From Certhia americana (taxonomy: Eukaryota > Chordata > Aves > Passeriformes > Certhiidae), in assembly GCA_018697195.1 (NCBI GenBank), contig CM031857.1:92762617-92826616 (forward strand): a stretch of 64,000 bases of DNA, read 5' to 3'. The notes beneath the pieces were generated by a model. The model saw only the letters and a list, made by a program, of their open reading frames with translations, was not told where the DNA came from and ran no database searches. The translations under genes and the position numbers were made by a program. Every line of letters starts with the position of its first letter. Within the stretch, counting starts at the first letter, position 1. Shown here piece by piece: positions 11,386-22,650 of the stretch.

Positions 11386-14300
11386 GGCTCTGGTTGCTTG
11401 GCATAGGAGAATGTGAACTACAGTATTCTGAAAAGTACAGTATTCCACAAAGGTTAAGGAAAACAACTATTTCCTAATAGATCTTTGTCTAGTTCTATGT
11501 CCAACCTCAATCAACAAAATGTAATGAGCACCTCATGCTGTAATTTACAGGCGTGTATAAAATACCATTGACGTTTACATGGTATATGGATTTTTGGTTT
11601 TAAAGAATATATACACTGAGAGCTGAGTTCTTTGAATACCAGGAATGAGGGAACATTGTCTCCCCAGGGTGTTAATGACTTCTTTATATTAAGTACATAG
11701 TCCCTAGCAATTTTCTTTTTATGGGGCAAGGATTTCACCTGAGAGGGACCTTATTAACTCCCCAAGTTAAATGGGGAGAGCAAATAACTCGTCAGTGTCA
11801 CAGTTAAAAGTCTGATTAAATTACAGATCACAGGTGTTTGTGATAGGGTAAAGGTTTGAGCTTTAATGAGACCTCAACAGTAGCCAACTTCCAACAATAT
11901 TTTCTTCTGAGAGCAAAAGACAGTAGTTTTATCCTAAGAAGAGTGTGCATGGGAACATTTTAGTATTTGAAATAAAGAACTAAAATGTCTTTGAGTGGGT
12001 CTGAAGTACATACACAAATAATCATTATTCCTATTTTATTTCTTGAAATTTGATTTTAAACCAAGTAATCAGTGTGCTTCTATTTTAACCACAGTAAACA
12101 GTTGTTTTCCATAACTTTCTGCATCTATTTCTGTACCTATTTTTTAAGTCTGTCATGGGATGAAGTTAATTCGAGGATAATTAAAACACCAAAGCATTTT
12201 TTCTCACGAATGTGATGGTCCTTAAATCCTGGATGGTTTGTTTCTTTTCTGTGTCATCAGCACAGCAGTGAAGATACTTTTAAGAACTGAAAAGTTAGTG
12301 TTCCTTCCCTAATTTATAAAAATTATTTCAAATATAGAACACCACCATAAATGAATTCTCTTTCAATAAGTAGTGTTAACCAGTATTTCAAAGTCTTTCA
12401 TTGATACAAGAGAGTGTTCATGCTGAACTTTAGATGTAACTAGAAAAAGAGATATTTCAAAAAATGGATTATAGATGAACCATATCCTCATAGTAGAAGA
12501 ATATTTATTTTTTTTTTTTAAATCTCAAGTGCATTAAATAAGAAAATAGAGAGCACTGCAGCACAGGCCAACTGTTATTAGCATATATTACAGTGATAGG
12601 GAACATATTGGATCTGTAATTGTGTGAAGAAAAAACAAAAAGAAAGGATAGCTGTAGAAATTGCTGCAGGTGCATGATATTTAGGAGGCATTCTACCTAA
12701 CTTAACCTCAGTTCAGCCTCAGTTTCAAGAAGGTTTTAGGGCCTGTGCAGATGGGATTCTAATCAGGAATGCAGGTTCAGTGCCAGAGGGGATAGAAGTC
12801 TCCTTTGTTTACAATTAGAGCTGCTTTCTGACCTTCAGCCATTGAAAGCTCTCATTCAGCTTTAAAAATATGAATGTTCTCACTACTGATGCTTTCCAGG
12901 CTTCTTATTTCCTGTTACCATGGCTAAAGCTAAGCTAGGCACACGCTGTTTACGATTGCTGCTCATGCTTTGCTAAGCTGGTACCAATATTGTTATCTCA
13001 GACTCTTTTTAATGCTCTCATTCTGTGATTCTATCTTACACTACTCAATATACTAAGGTCTATTACAAGCATCAAGATTAAATTTTTGATCTGAACCTCA
13101 TCAAAATCCTTTTGGAAAGCATCTGTGGAGTTCAGAATTCAGTTTCTTTCTGTTTGAACAGGTCTGTCTAGCTCCTTCTTGTTTTCTAACAAGAGCTTCC
13201 AAGGAGTCATAATAAGGTTTGGGATTTTTATGAAGGATAGAACCTGAGAAGTGACATTATATAGGCTAAAATAGATGAAAGAGGCACACTTAATGCCTTA
13301 GGGTCAGTGTTATGTAGGTAGAATTCAGAAACACCCCCCCCACCCCCAGTGTCTGTGAGGTTATTTCATCTGTCTTAGATATTTTTGGAAGAATTTCTTT
13401 GTCTGTTTCCAAATATGTGTATAGTCTGCCACTTTGAATGGTTGTAGGCATTCTGGGGCCATGAAGACTTATTTTTAAAGCCTCAAAAGGCTTGCAAGTC
13501 ATTACCAGAAGCTAACAAATGTATAAAGTGTATGCTATCAAAACTTCAAAGCAAAGAGGGAAAAAACCAGGTGCAACTGTGGAGTTCACAGGAGGTTTAT
13601 TTTCCTAATGCTTCTGTTTTGACAAGGACAGGGCATAAAAGGCTAAGGCTGCAGCTACTGACAGAGAGGTCTGTTTCTGCTATAGAATTACCAGGTCACA
13701 TTTGCCAGCCCTGTGCAGAAATGCAGTAGAAATGAAGTAGAGTCAGCATTTCCTGTAGAGCAAGTGTGATACTAACCATGTGGACTCACAGCTAGTTTCT
13801 TTGGGTGATACCTAATTTACCACAGGACTTTAGCAAGGTGTGTAACTGGAGGCAGTTTTGCAGAAGAGGTGGTGCTAGAATGCTGTTGGTGACTGGGTTT
13901 TGCTGTTGACTGATCAAAACAGGTTCTACTACAGCTTTATCGTTTGTTCTGGCTGACATCTTCTTGTGTTTATAAATATTCCTTGTTAGACACCTTGTTA
14001 AGGTGAAAGCTTTGAGTTTGTGAATATAAATCCTCAGGTGGGATAGGGATAAGAAGATTTAGCAAATAGAGACAAGACTGAACATTAAGGAAATAAGACC
14101 AGATGTAGATATGAGAGTAGGAATGCAAAAAAGTTGTAGTCTGTTTAGATATCCTCTTGAAGAAGTTGTTCAGGAGAGAGTTAGCAGAAAATTACAATAT
14201 TGCTAATAAATTATTTATCTAGTCAAAAAATGTATGGATTTTGAAATTAGGTTCTGTGTGATTTTTAACTAATATCTATAGAATCCTTCTGTCTTAATCC

Positions 14301-15070
14301 AGGGATGTAAACAATGAATGAAATTGATCGATCATATTTCCCCTTTAAACAAAAAAGCATGATTTCTCAGTTTGCATACTGTTGGATTTTTTCCTCCCAA
14401 GGTCTAAAGAGCATGTTTGAAACAGTTTTCTATCTGTTACTAGTACTTTGTCCTATTTTCCTTTCCCATAACTCACAATTGACCCTGAATCAGGTTCCAA
14501 GAACAATTCGTACTGTTGTATGAAATCAATAGGAAAGTTTTATTGCTTGTTTTCCTTTCTGCTTTATTTCCTTGTTCCTTACTGTGCTGCTGTCCTGTGA
14601 TTTTTATTTCATTTTTAATTGGGAGGCTAGTAACCAACTTGTTAATTGTCTTGTTGGTTCCTTTTCACTTAGTCAAAGGAAAATTCAAAATATAGCTTCT
14701 TAGGAAAATTTCTTTGTGGAGGTAACAAAAAGGATTTCTTTCATTACTCATAGGGACGAGGAGGATGGTTGGAAGAAATGAGTGCAGGGGATTTTTTTTC
14801 TTTCCAAATCTGAAGATTTGTTCCACTCTCTGCATCCCTAAACAATACTCTGATATGGAAGACAGACTTTACTGCTGGTTAATAAGGACCTGTTCCCACA
14901 TGTACAGAACATCTCCTCTGCTATAGGGTAAGAAGATGCATTTCAGATATGCCTGAACTGAAACTAAATCATAATTCTGGCAGTCACTGTGAACAGTCAT
15001 CACTTCTGGCTGTTCATCGTCTTACAAAGTTGGGCTCAAAGGTACTTATAATGAGATAAGGGAAAATCTT
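11386..15070. other. Non-coding sequence, nothing recognised
   Basis: Unique AT-rich sequence with a poly-T run near 12511-12520 and a C-rich run at about 13333-13349. ATTCTGTGATTCTATC at 13021-13036 resembles a CR1 tail, but no CR1 body precedes it. No genes or RNAs were recognised. Confidence 0.5.
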
Positions 15071-15133
15071 GGCCTTTAAAAGTTTTAGGGAGTTTTGCTG
15101 CTGACTTGACTGAAGTAAAAATTTCACCCTGAA
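15071..15133. repeat. Possible old amniote repeat remnant
   Basis: The order GGGAGTTTTGC, then TGACTTGACTGAAG, then ATTTCACCCTG resembles a motif common in reptile and bird DNA, of the form GGAGTTTTGCCATTGACTTCAATGG...ATTTCACCC. The comparison is from memory and the copy is very diverged. I do not assign a family name. Confidence 0.4.
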
Positions 15134-17153
15134 TATATATAACCTGTTGAATGTCCTACATTCCACTATCAAGTAGAAGATTTCCTGTCTTTCTCTAGTG
15201 GTTAATGTCCCAAGGACTTGTGGATCCCTTCAGGATCTACAAGAAATGGAATTTAAATTATTATGACTTTGCCTTAGAATCTTTTCATTCAGATTCATGA
15301 CTCTGCACTCATGTATTGAAATGCAAGAGATTAATCTGATTTTAAATGACAGGTGAACATCTTTAGATCAGGCATATGGTACATCTCTGTCTATGCAGCA
15401 GTTCTGCAAATGGATCCTTCCTACATAATTAACAGATTTCTATTCAGTGACACAGTGATAAAAATTCATTCTAGAGTTCAGATACATACTTGATTGACTT
15501 TAATTTAAATACGTTAAGATAATAATAATAATAAATTCTATAATTCAGGCATTGTAAGAGCTTAAAGGCAAGTGTCAGTTTGTTCCACACCTCCTAGTAG
15601 ATTAGTTTTCTAATATATCTATTTTATAATGAAATTGCAGTGGCGAGGCTGTAATTTGGGTTATCTGCCAAATGTTCTTATGCCTATTTACATGTCAAGC
15701 TTCAACTGGAAGTGACACGTATTAAGTATTTCCAAAATACACACCAGATTTATACAGCACACAGAGAGAATGAGGTACTTTTAATTTAAGATGGAGACTC
15801 TGGCTGATCACAAGTTTTTCTCTGTCATTTCATCACAAGCTTCTTTTAATAGGTATGAACAACGGTATTGGTTAGTTAGAATCTGAAAATACCAAATTTC
15901 CTGCCACAAGGCTGAATGATCTAACTCCCTTACTAATAAAAGAAAACACACAAATATTATTTTTTTTTCCTCTCAAAAATCAAAGAGAGACATATGGACA
16001 GGGGTTGGATTGTGTCCCAGAAGACTTTGGTGTTTAGTTGCATGATCTTCAGTCTTTGAGAAGGTGTCAGTCACTACCACATTGGTGGCCTTTCTAGACA
16101 TATGAAACAACATTTCAAACATCTGAATAAGCTATTACCAGCAAATATGGGTGCTTCTAGCTCTTGTCTTCAGTACATGTTGCGTCACTGTACTGACCAT
16201 CAAAATGTAATGTTTTTACTTGGTTTTTTTTTTTGGCTAAATCTGCAATTTTATGCTCCACATTTCCTGCAATATAACTGGCATGGGGCAACTCTTCTGC
16301 TTATATATAACTCGCTGGTTTTGCCATCTTGTGTCCTGCCCTCTCTGCAACCAAAAATAAAGGAGGGCTTCTCGTGTGCCTACTTCTGGTGGCAATGATG
16401 TGGAGGTTGGTTCTGTGCCACCAACTGCTGCTGAACTTGGTGCTGAAACTGACCATAGCCAGGATTTCCAAAGCCACCTCTCCCTTTGGATGCCGGGATG
16501 TGCCTCCATGAAATGTAGCAGCAAGCTTCTCTGTTGCCATGGCTCTACCTTATCCCTTACCCTCCCTTTACCGTGTTCCCACTCCTCCTCACTACTCCCA
16601 GAGCACCTTTTCCAAGTCTGTGTTGTTCTCTTTTCACGTGGTGGGCACTCTTTGATAAATTGGAGGACTTATGAGCAAGTGCCCTTTGGAAAATCTTTAT
16701 GTTATTGACAAGGGGACATTGCCGAGGTGGAGGAAACCTTAAGAATGTAAAAACACATCATGAGAAGAGTTTTGGATAAAGGTGTCAACATTTGGTGCAG
16801 GTTTTTTTCAGACTTCATGCACTTAGTCAATTTTGAGTATGAATAGTCAAAACCTTAAAGAGAAAAGAAATCCTACTCATTAGTCACATTCATAACAGGA
16901 AATAATGGGATTTTTTATATATGATCCTTAATATGTTTCTAGGTCTGGAGTCTTAGTGAGGACTGTTGTCCTCACTTAGTGGGTCTTAGGGCTTCACTTT
17001 TAACTTCCCAGTGTCATATTTTATTATGGATAATAATCCATATTAATCCATTAATACTTTATGAAATGAGTTTGGCCATAAAACCCTTGGATATAAAAAA
17101 ATAGGTCATTGTGAAAAACTAGATATTTTCTTCAGAATAATAAATTAATAGTC
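15134..17153. other. Non-coding sequence with a small hairpin
   Basis: An inverted repeat AGTGAGGAC (16955-16963), loop TGTT, GTCCTCACT (16968-16976) is perfect over nine pairs. Around 16237-16540 frames are open on both strands. One minus-strand frame contains GRGGFGNPGYGQFQHQVQQQ, a Gly/Gln-rich run ending soon after in a stop; it is unrecognised. A short AAT microsatellite lies at about 15520-15535. Confidence 0.4.
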
Positions 17154-17216
17154 TGCTCCTGATTTTGCTGATGCTGGGGTAAACTTTAGAGAGGCCATGG
17201 AATTACATTTATATTC
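17154..17216. repeat. Possible old amniote repeat remnant
   Basis: TGCTCCTGATTTTGCTGATG, then GGGGTAAACTTTAGAG and CATGGAATTACA resemble an old amniote motif. That motif has the form CCTGATCTT...GTGTAAATCAGGAGTAACTCCATTGAA. The match is from memory, diverged and low confidence. Confidence 0.35.
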
Positions 17217-18340
17217 ATTCAAATTGAGGGAGAGATCAGAATCAATAATATTATACTTTCTATTTTAGAAAAGAGTGCCAATATTGTCAATATTTATTGC
17301 AGTCATATTTCTTAAAGAATTGTGCCTTGATCTCCTATCTTTAGTGATTAGTCCAATGAGCTCAATTAAATCAAAGAAAGCTTTTTAGCATTATGTTTAC
17401 TAAAAATAGATCTGGTTCTTACAGCCGCAGACAGACTAAACTATACTCCAGGTGGTGAAAGGACAGATTTTTCTGACATGATGTCATTATTGAGATATTT
17501 CTCTCTGAAACTAAACTTACGTGCAGGGGAAAAATATAGATATTTATTCTATGCTGCTCAGAACCTTAAAGGAAATCTCTGTTGTTACCTCCCTGTGTTT
17601 TCATGCTGGGTTTTTTCTAACCTTCCCACCCACCTACAACACAAAATGATTAGCACCAAATAGTCTTTTTTTTCCCCAAATTGTTAATAGATGGTAGTTT
17701 TGTTCTGCCTGCCTTTCTTCTGATTGAATATCAGCAAATGATTGCACTTGTTTCACCATTCACATATATTTGCACAGTAGATCTTGTAGTCAAATTAAGC
17801 AATTTTCCTGTATAATTTTATTCTTGTTTTAGATTTTTAAAAATCCTTTTCTTAGGCTTTTCTGAAAAACACCAGTGTCTATAATGTCAGAGCTAAAAGC
17901 ATTATCTTTCTCACTGCAGCAATTAAGCTGCTCTGTGATTAGCAGCAGGTTATGCAATAGAATAAAAGACATGTACTGTTTTGCCTTTTCTCAAAGGGCT
18001 GGTAAAGTAACCTTTTATGCCATCAATGACAGGAGTACTTTAGCACCTAATAACAAATATAGATTTGTGGTCTTAGGGAAAATACAACTGCTGTAAATAC
18101 AACCTTTTGCACTGACTAATGTTTGTGAAACTTATTATTTAGGTCCAAAGCTTTTTGGAAATGAAAATCTTTTTAATGGAAAACATTTTTTGGTAGATCC
18201 TGTATATAAATACCTATTATTAATGTGCTAGCTCTGCTGTGAGACACAATAAACAATCAGAAACTAGATGAAGCATAATTAGGAGAAAACAGGCCACTGT
18301 TACATTTATAATATTAATGCACTAGAACTTATGTTCTCAG
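17217..18340. other. Non-coding sequence, nothing recognised
   Basis: AT-rich unique sequence. A plus frame at 17875-18096 (73 codons) shows no known domain. No RNA genes or repeats were recognised. Confidence 0.5.
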
Positions 18341-18395
18341 ACATTTAAGTGCTTAACTCCTACTAATTTCAGTAGGAATCAGGTATTTAAAGGCA
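18341..18395. repeat. Diverged palindromic old repeat remnant
   Basis: TTTAAGTGCTTAACTCCTAC, a short spacer, then GTAGGAATCAGGTATTTAAA is a degenerate palindrome. It recalls the amniote motif TTAGGCACCTAACTCC...GGAGTTAGGTGCCTAA. The palindromic structure is visible. The family link is from memory. Confidence 0.45.
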
Positions 18396-18584
18396 TTTTT
18401 AAAATATGGGATTGTGCAGGTACTGTAAGGAATACAGAGGACATGCAAGATATGAAATTTTAACACAACATTTTTACTTTGACACATTTATTTCTTATTT
18501 TTTTAGTGTTGGGCTAAGCCTTGGAAGAAGTAAACATCAATCAGGAACTGCATTTAGTTTTTAAAATACATTCTTAAGTAGATT

Positions 18585-18695
18585 CTCAAGAAGACCTCTA
18601 AGATCATCAGCTCCAAGCAATAAGCCAGCATTGCCAAGTTCACCACTGAACCATGTCTCCAAGTGCCGCATCTATATGGCTTTCAAATACCTGAA
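18585..18695 (-). mobile_element. CR1 LINE 3' region fragment
   Basis: The plus strand reads AAGACCTCTAAGATCATCAG, then CAGCATTGCCAAGTTCACCA, ACTGAACCATGTCTCCAAG and GCATCTATATGGCTTTCAAA. This is the reverse complement of the CR1 end in which the last ORF2 codons (KRRVDVAL-like) precede GGTTTAGTGGTGGACTTGGC and GCTGGGTTAA. The same subfamily end is present on the plus strand at about 33.55-33.70 kb. The (ATTCTATG) tail is eroded and the 5' end is truncated. Confidence 0.75.
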
Positions 18696-18980
18696 TCTCC
18701 TCTTTCTTTTAGATCAAGGGTTGAAAGGGCATCATCAATGGCATCACTCTGCTAACACCAGAGTGAAATCTGTCAAGGTGTGTGACTGTCACTTCTTACT
18801 CTGACACGCCGTCTCCTTCTCCTCCTCTCTCATCTCCCTCTAACCCCTGAGAGGTCTCTCTGGCTAAACATTTGCACGTTAGGCAGGCAGTGAATGAGGA
18901 GGCATTTGCTCTCTAGCACTCTGTGATCTGATTCCACAAATAGTTTCCCAGGCACAGAGTCCAGCTAAGATCAGTGAGAT
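18696..18980. other. Non-coding sequence
   Basis: Unique sequence with a pyrimidine-rich part (about 18805-18845). No gene or repeat was recognised. Confidence 0.5.
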
Positions 18981-19021
18981 CATTCACATAAGCAAATAAA
19001 GATTTGTAGGATCAGGCCCTT
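18981..19021. repeat. Possible old amniote repeat remnant
   Basis: CATTCACATAAGCAAATAAA then GATTTGTAGGATCAGGCCCT resembles the widespread amniote motif CTCACATGAGTAAGGATTTGCAGGATCAGGCCC. The comparison is from memory and the copy is short. Confidence 0.4.
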
Positions 19022-19530
19022 GATCATCTCATCTCTTCCCTTAGGACTAATGTCCTTTCCTAGCACCACCACAACAAAACTCCTCAGCATCTCTTTCTCA
19101 TATTTTCCTGCCAGTTTTCACGTTCAATCTTTCATTTCATCCCTTAACTTTCTTGAAAGCACCATCTGTCTTTTTACCAAATCCTCCAAAGGTGGAGGGT
19201 TTTATATAGTGAAAACTAAGGTAAAAAATATTTAAAATGGTTGATTTCTCTTATGCTTAATTGCTGGAACATGATCTCTTCTCTGAAGCCTGATGTGTTA
19301 GTACATGCTTTCTCCAGAGGCTTTCTATCCTATGATGTTCAGCTTCCATGATTGCTGTGCTACAGAGAAATATTATTATCACTGAAAAATCACTTCTCTA
19401 TTTCTGAACATCTGTACACACCAAGAGCATAATTTTTACAGTGGGTTGCATCATTTGATGTCAGAGCTTTAACAAGAAAAATTTCTTATTGGGAAATATG
19501 GAGAAAGCACCAAAGAGCCTAGAGCTGCTT
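19022..19530. other. Non-coding sequence
   Basis: Pyrimidine-rich plus strand with an unrecognised 71-codon frame (19020-19235). Nothing else was seen. Confidence 0.5.
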
Positions 19531-19589
19531 CATTTGAAGTCAATAGAGATTTGGCCACTGACTTCAGTGAGAGCAGAACTGGGTCCCAA
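19531..19589. repeat. Possible old amniote repeat remnant
   Basis: CATTTGAAGTCAATAGAGAT, then TTGGCCACTGACTTCAGTG, then GAGCAGAACTGGGTCCCA resembles the amniote motif GAAGTCAATGGGAGTTTTGCCATTGACTTCAATGGGAGCAGGATCGGGCCC. Spacing and order agree well, and this is the clearest of the old remnants here. No family name is assigned. Confidence 0.5.
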
Positions 19590-20202
19590 GATTACAACTA
19601 CAAGGCCCCAGAAGGGCTGATTTGCACAAACACTCCTTATTAAAAGAAATAATAAATTCCCCAAAGCATTAGGGAGAAGAGCATATGAATGCTTAAAAGC
19701 TACCACCTGTGCCACCAGTACCTTTATGCTTTGTTGCCTCCACTCAGTCCTTTTTATGGTAAGCTGGGCAAAGGAGAGACTTCCTACCTAGATGGGACAT
19801 AGAGGTGTCCAGTTCACCCTGAGTCTTTTTTTGGGAAAATAAGAAGTGCTGCTTCCCTGAACAGCCCATCACACTTTCAGGCTAGTACCTCATCCTTGCT
19901 CCTGTCTTCTCTGACATCTCCTGTCCTTTGCCCTTGTGAATGGAGATGTGGTTCTAGGAATGCCAATCCAATGTGGCTAAATACCATGACAGATAAATAG
20001 AATTTCATCAGTTATAAGCCACAGGCTTTGGAAACCTACCTAAATCCAGTCCTGCCATTTACCCTAATGTATTATGTTTTTTATTCTGTTGCATTATCCC
20101 TGAACAACTGAGTAAGCTTGTATGATGGCATTATTTGTTTCTGGCAAAATATTGGCTACATGACTTGTCTTTCAGTATAGTGAAATAAAAAATATAAAGT
20201 AC
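19590..20202. other. Non-coding sequence, nothing recognised
   Basis: Unique sequence with no recognised coding, RNA or mobile element. Confidence 0.5.
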
Positions 20203-20557
20203 AACAACTGTGAACTAACTGTTCCTGGGCTTACAACCATTACACTCCCAATGGGCATGTTGACAAAGATCTTAATGGTTGTGAACCAGCTATTTCTGTG
20301 CTCATGGCTATTAGAAAGGCTCCACTGAGAAGTCAAAGTAGTTTATAATGGTCACAGACCAGCTATTTCTGAGTTCATGGCTATTACAGATCTCAGAGAA
20401 ATGCCGGTGAAGTTTATCATGTTCATGAGCTGCATGTTTCTGTCTCACAGTGCCTATAAACTCTGCTGAGAAAGTGAAAGGGTTTGTAATGGTCACACAT
20501 GAGCTATTTGTAGGCTCAGTACTATTACCAACTCAGATAGGAAGCCAAAAGTTCACA
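20203..20557 (+). repeat. Degenerate tandem array, about 71-bp unit, about five copies
   Basis: Unit starts can be placed at about 20203, 20274, 20347, 20418 and 20488, with spacings of 71, 73, 71 and 70. The core is AATGGTCACAGACCAGCTAT, then TTCTG, then TCATGGCTATTA, and each unit ends near GTTTAT. Copies 2 and 3 agree at about 33 of the first 40 bases, and copies 3 and 5 at about 30 of 40. Copies 1 and 4 are more diverged. A partial sixth unit may begin at 20558. It does not resemble CR1. It is an old minisatellite-like duplication of unknown origin. Confidence 0.75.
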
Positions 20558-22404
20558 AAGTGGTATTTCTTTCGCCTCTGGCAAACTCCATGTAGAAACT
20601 GATAAAACTGCTAATGTTTCTCAGAAAACCACACTCCAATTCACAATAACACCTCTCAGAGTACTACAGTGGTGCAAAGTCTCTGCTCTTGTGAGAGCCA
20701 CTGTGGCAACTTGCCAGGACCCTGAGGGCTGCAACTCATTTATATATGCATTTACATAAATTTACATGAATTTTGCGTCAATTTGTATTCCATCAATGTT
20801 GCGATGAAACCTATACTGAAGAGAATAAATAACATATAGCTAACTAACAGCAGTACTGCTTTTCTTTTTTATTTTACTTATTTCACTCTCATTTTCTTTG
20901 CATCTTTCTATTACCTATCCTGTAGCTGAACTGACTTCCAGTCTTGACAAGAATCTGTTTTATAGAGTAAAGAAAAATCCTGTTTCATCTATGTTCAATT
21001 GCAGGGAAGCAGAGAGTTGTGGCTTTGGCAAATTGCTTATGCTGCACACTTAGCAATCTCCCCAACCACCAGTGGCTAATATACATATTAAAGAGGGCAG
21101 TGCTAGCATAGTCCCTTGCTGACCTCCACATGTGAAGCTCTCAGAATATTCATGAGATTTTAAACATACACGTTAAAAAAATCCTGAAAATCAGAAGTAA
21201 TAGGGTTTTGTTTTGTTTTTTTTGTTTTTTTTTTTTTTTTCCTTTTGTGAAAATTACTGCTAAGGCAGAATTTTAGAGATGAAAATAACTCAGTGGACTG
21301 AATTAGCTATTTAATAATAACAGTCCCCTTTGCAACAGGATCTATTAGTATTTAATGAACTTTGATGCTTTGGTGCACCTTTGCTTTCTCTTAAGGATGC
21401 ACAGTTTGTATAATGCCTTTTTATTCAGTGCTGCTTTCAAGAAAGATCACTATGACTTCATAGAATGATCTGTATGAACCACAACCTCATATTCTGCTTT
21501 CTGCCATCCTCATGAAAACACTAGCTTTGAGACTAGCAGAGTCTCCCACTTGTTGCTTGAGGGCATGACGATGTTTTAAAGTGGAGACAGATTTAAATCT
21601 TGTGTAGTTTTGCTAAGGTCAGGAATTAACAAATTGCCTTAAAGACTCAAGATCTGCCTGCAATTACCTAGCATGAAATGGCTCTTAAGACTTGAGAAGT
21701 CTTGCTGGAGGAGGAGAAATCATCAGCAGAGGCTGCAGCTAACCCCAGACAGCTTCAGTGCTTGTCAGTGCTGAAAGTGCAGTTTATGTTGGCTGTTTAA
21801 AACCTATTTTTAGAGTTCTTCCAGCTCTCTGCTGCTATACTCCAGTTAGCATGATGCTTGTGCTGGTGGACAGCATTTTTTTCACAGAATTGCTCATTTG
21901 AATGACCAGGCATTCACACTGGGACCTGTATCACTGGAGTGCTTGTAATATACTGCTCTCACCAGCAGTGGAAGGTTTAAAACTCACATTTTAAATTGCA
22001 GGGAAAAAAACATTAAGTATACCGGGCAAGAATTTACTGGGTGGAACCAAAATTTCTTTAGTCCAGGACCTTGTCTGGTAGCATGGAAGTCTGTCAGATC
22101 TCTTCTTTTTCAGTGTAAGCCAACAAGAATAGTGACCAGACAGAAGGAAAAGGAAAGTGATGTGGTCATCATATTGTGAATTTTCCTATGTTTGGTATCT
22201 GACTGCCTGGAAATCTTTGGAATAAGGACTGCCTGATTATCAGTTAGTACTGATGGATTTTTATTTCTTGACTTTATTTAATTGCTTTTTGAACCCATTC
22301 ACAGCTCTGTCCTCCCAATTTTATAAGGAATAATGAAGAAACATGTGTTTTCTTTCTTTGCAGAGTCTGCAGGAGTGAAATGCAAAGCAAGATACAGCCA
22401 GAGA
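20558..22404. other. Non-coding sequence with a T-rich simple tract
   Basis: Contains (TTTTG)n followed by T16 at about 21204-21240. No gene was recognised. Confidence 0.5.
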
Positions 22405-22650
22405 GCCTTTAAGCCAGCTGGACATACATGAGTCCATGGAACCAGACAGGAAGCACCCAAAGGCACTGTGGAGCTCTTTGGTGTCATTGTGAGGTCCCTC
22501 TCTGTCATCTTGGAGAAATCATGGCATATGTGGGAGGATCCTGGTGACTGGAAAATCTGTCCTTGTAGGTATTCAAAGCTCAGAGGTTTGGACTGGATGA
22601 TCTGCAGAAATCCCTTCCTACGTCTGGGATTCTGTAATTGTGTAATTGTG
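22405..22650 (+). mobile_element. Internally deleted CR1 LINE copy
   Basis: From about 22405 to 22553 the sequence matches the start of the CR1 reverse transcriptase region. One frame reads ELFGVIVRSLSVILEKSWHM then WEDPGDWK, like the CR1 consensus ELADVIARPLSIIFEKSWRS...PEDWK. The copy then jumps to GGTATTCAAAGCTC, which matches the end of ORF2 (EVFKA-like). It jumps again to GGTTTGGACTGGATGATCTG of the 3' UTR and ends in a degenerate ATTCTGTAATTGTGTAATTG tail. Most of the RT domain and part of the 3' UTR are missing, so the copy is dead. The deletions may predate or postdate insertion. Confidence 0.8.

Noticed and set aside
13021..13036. ATTCTGTGATTCTATC as a CR1 tail
   Set aside because: No CR1 body is visible upstream; a 16-base match alone can be chance or a fully eroded copy.
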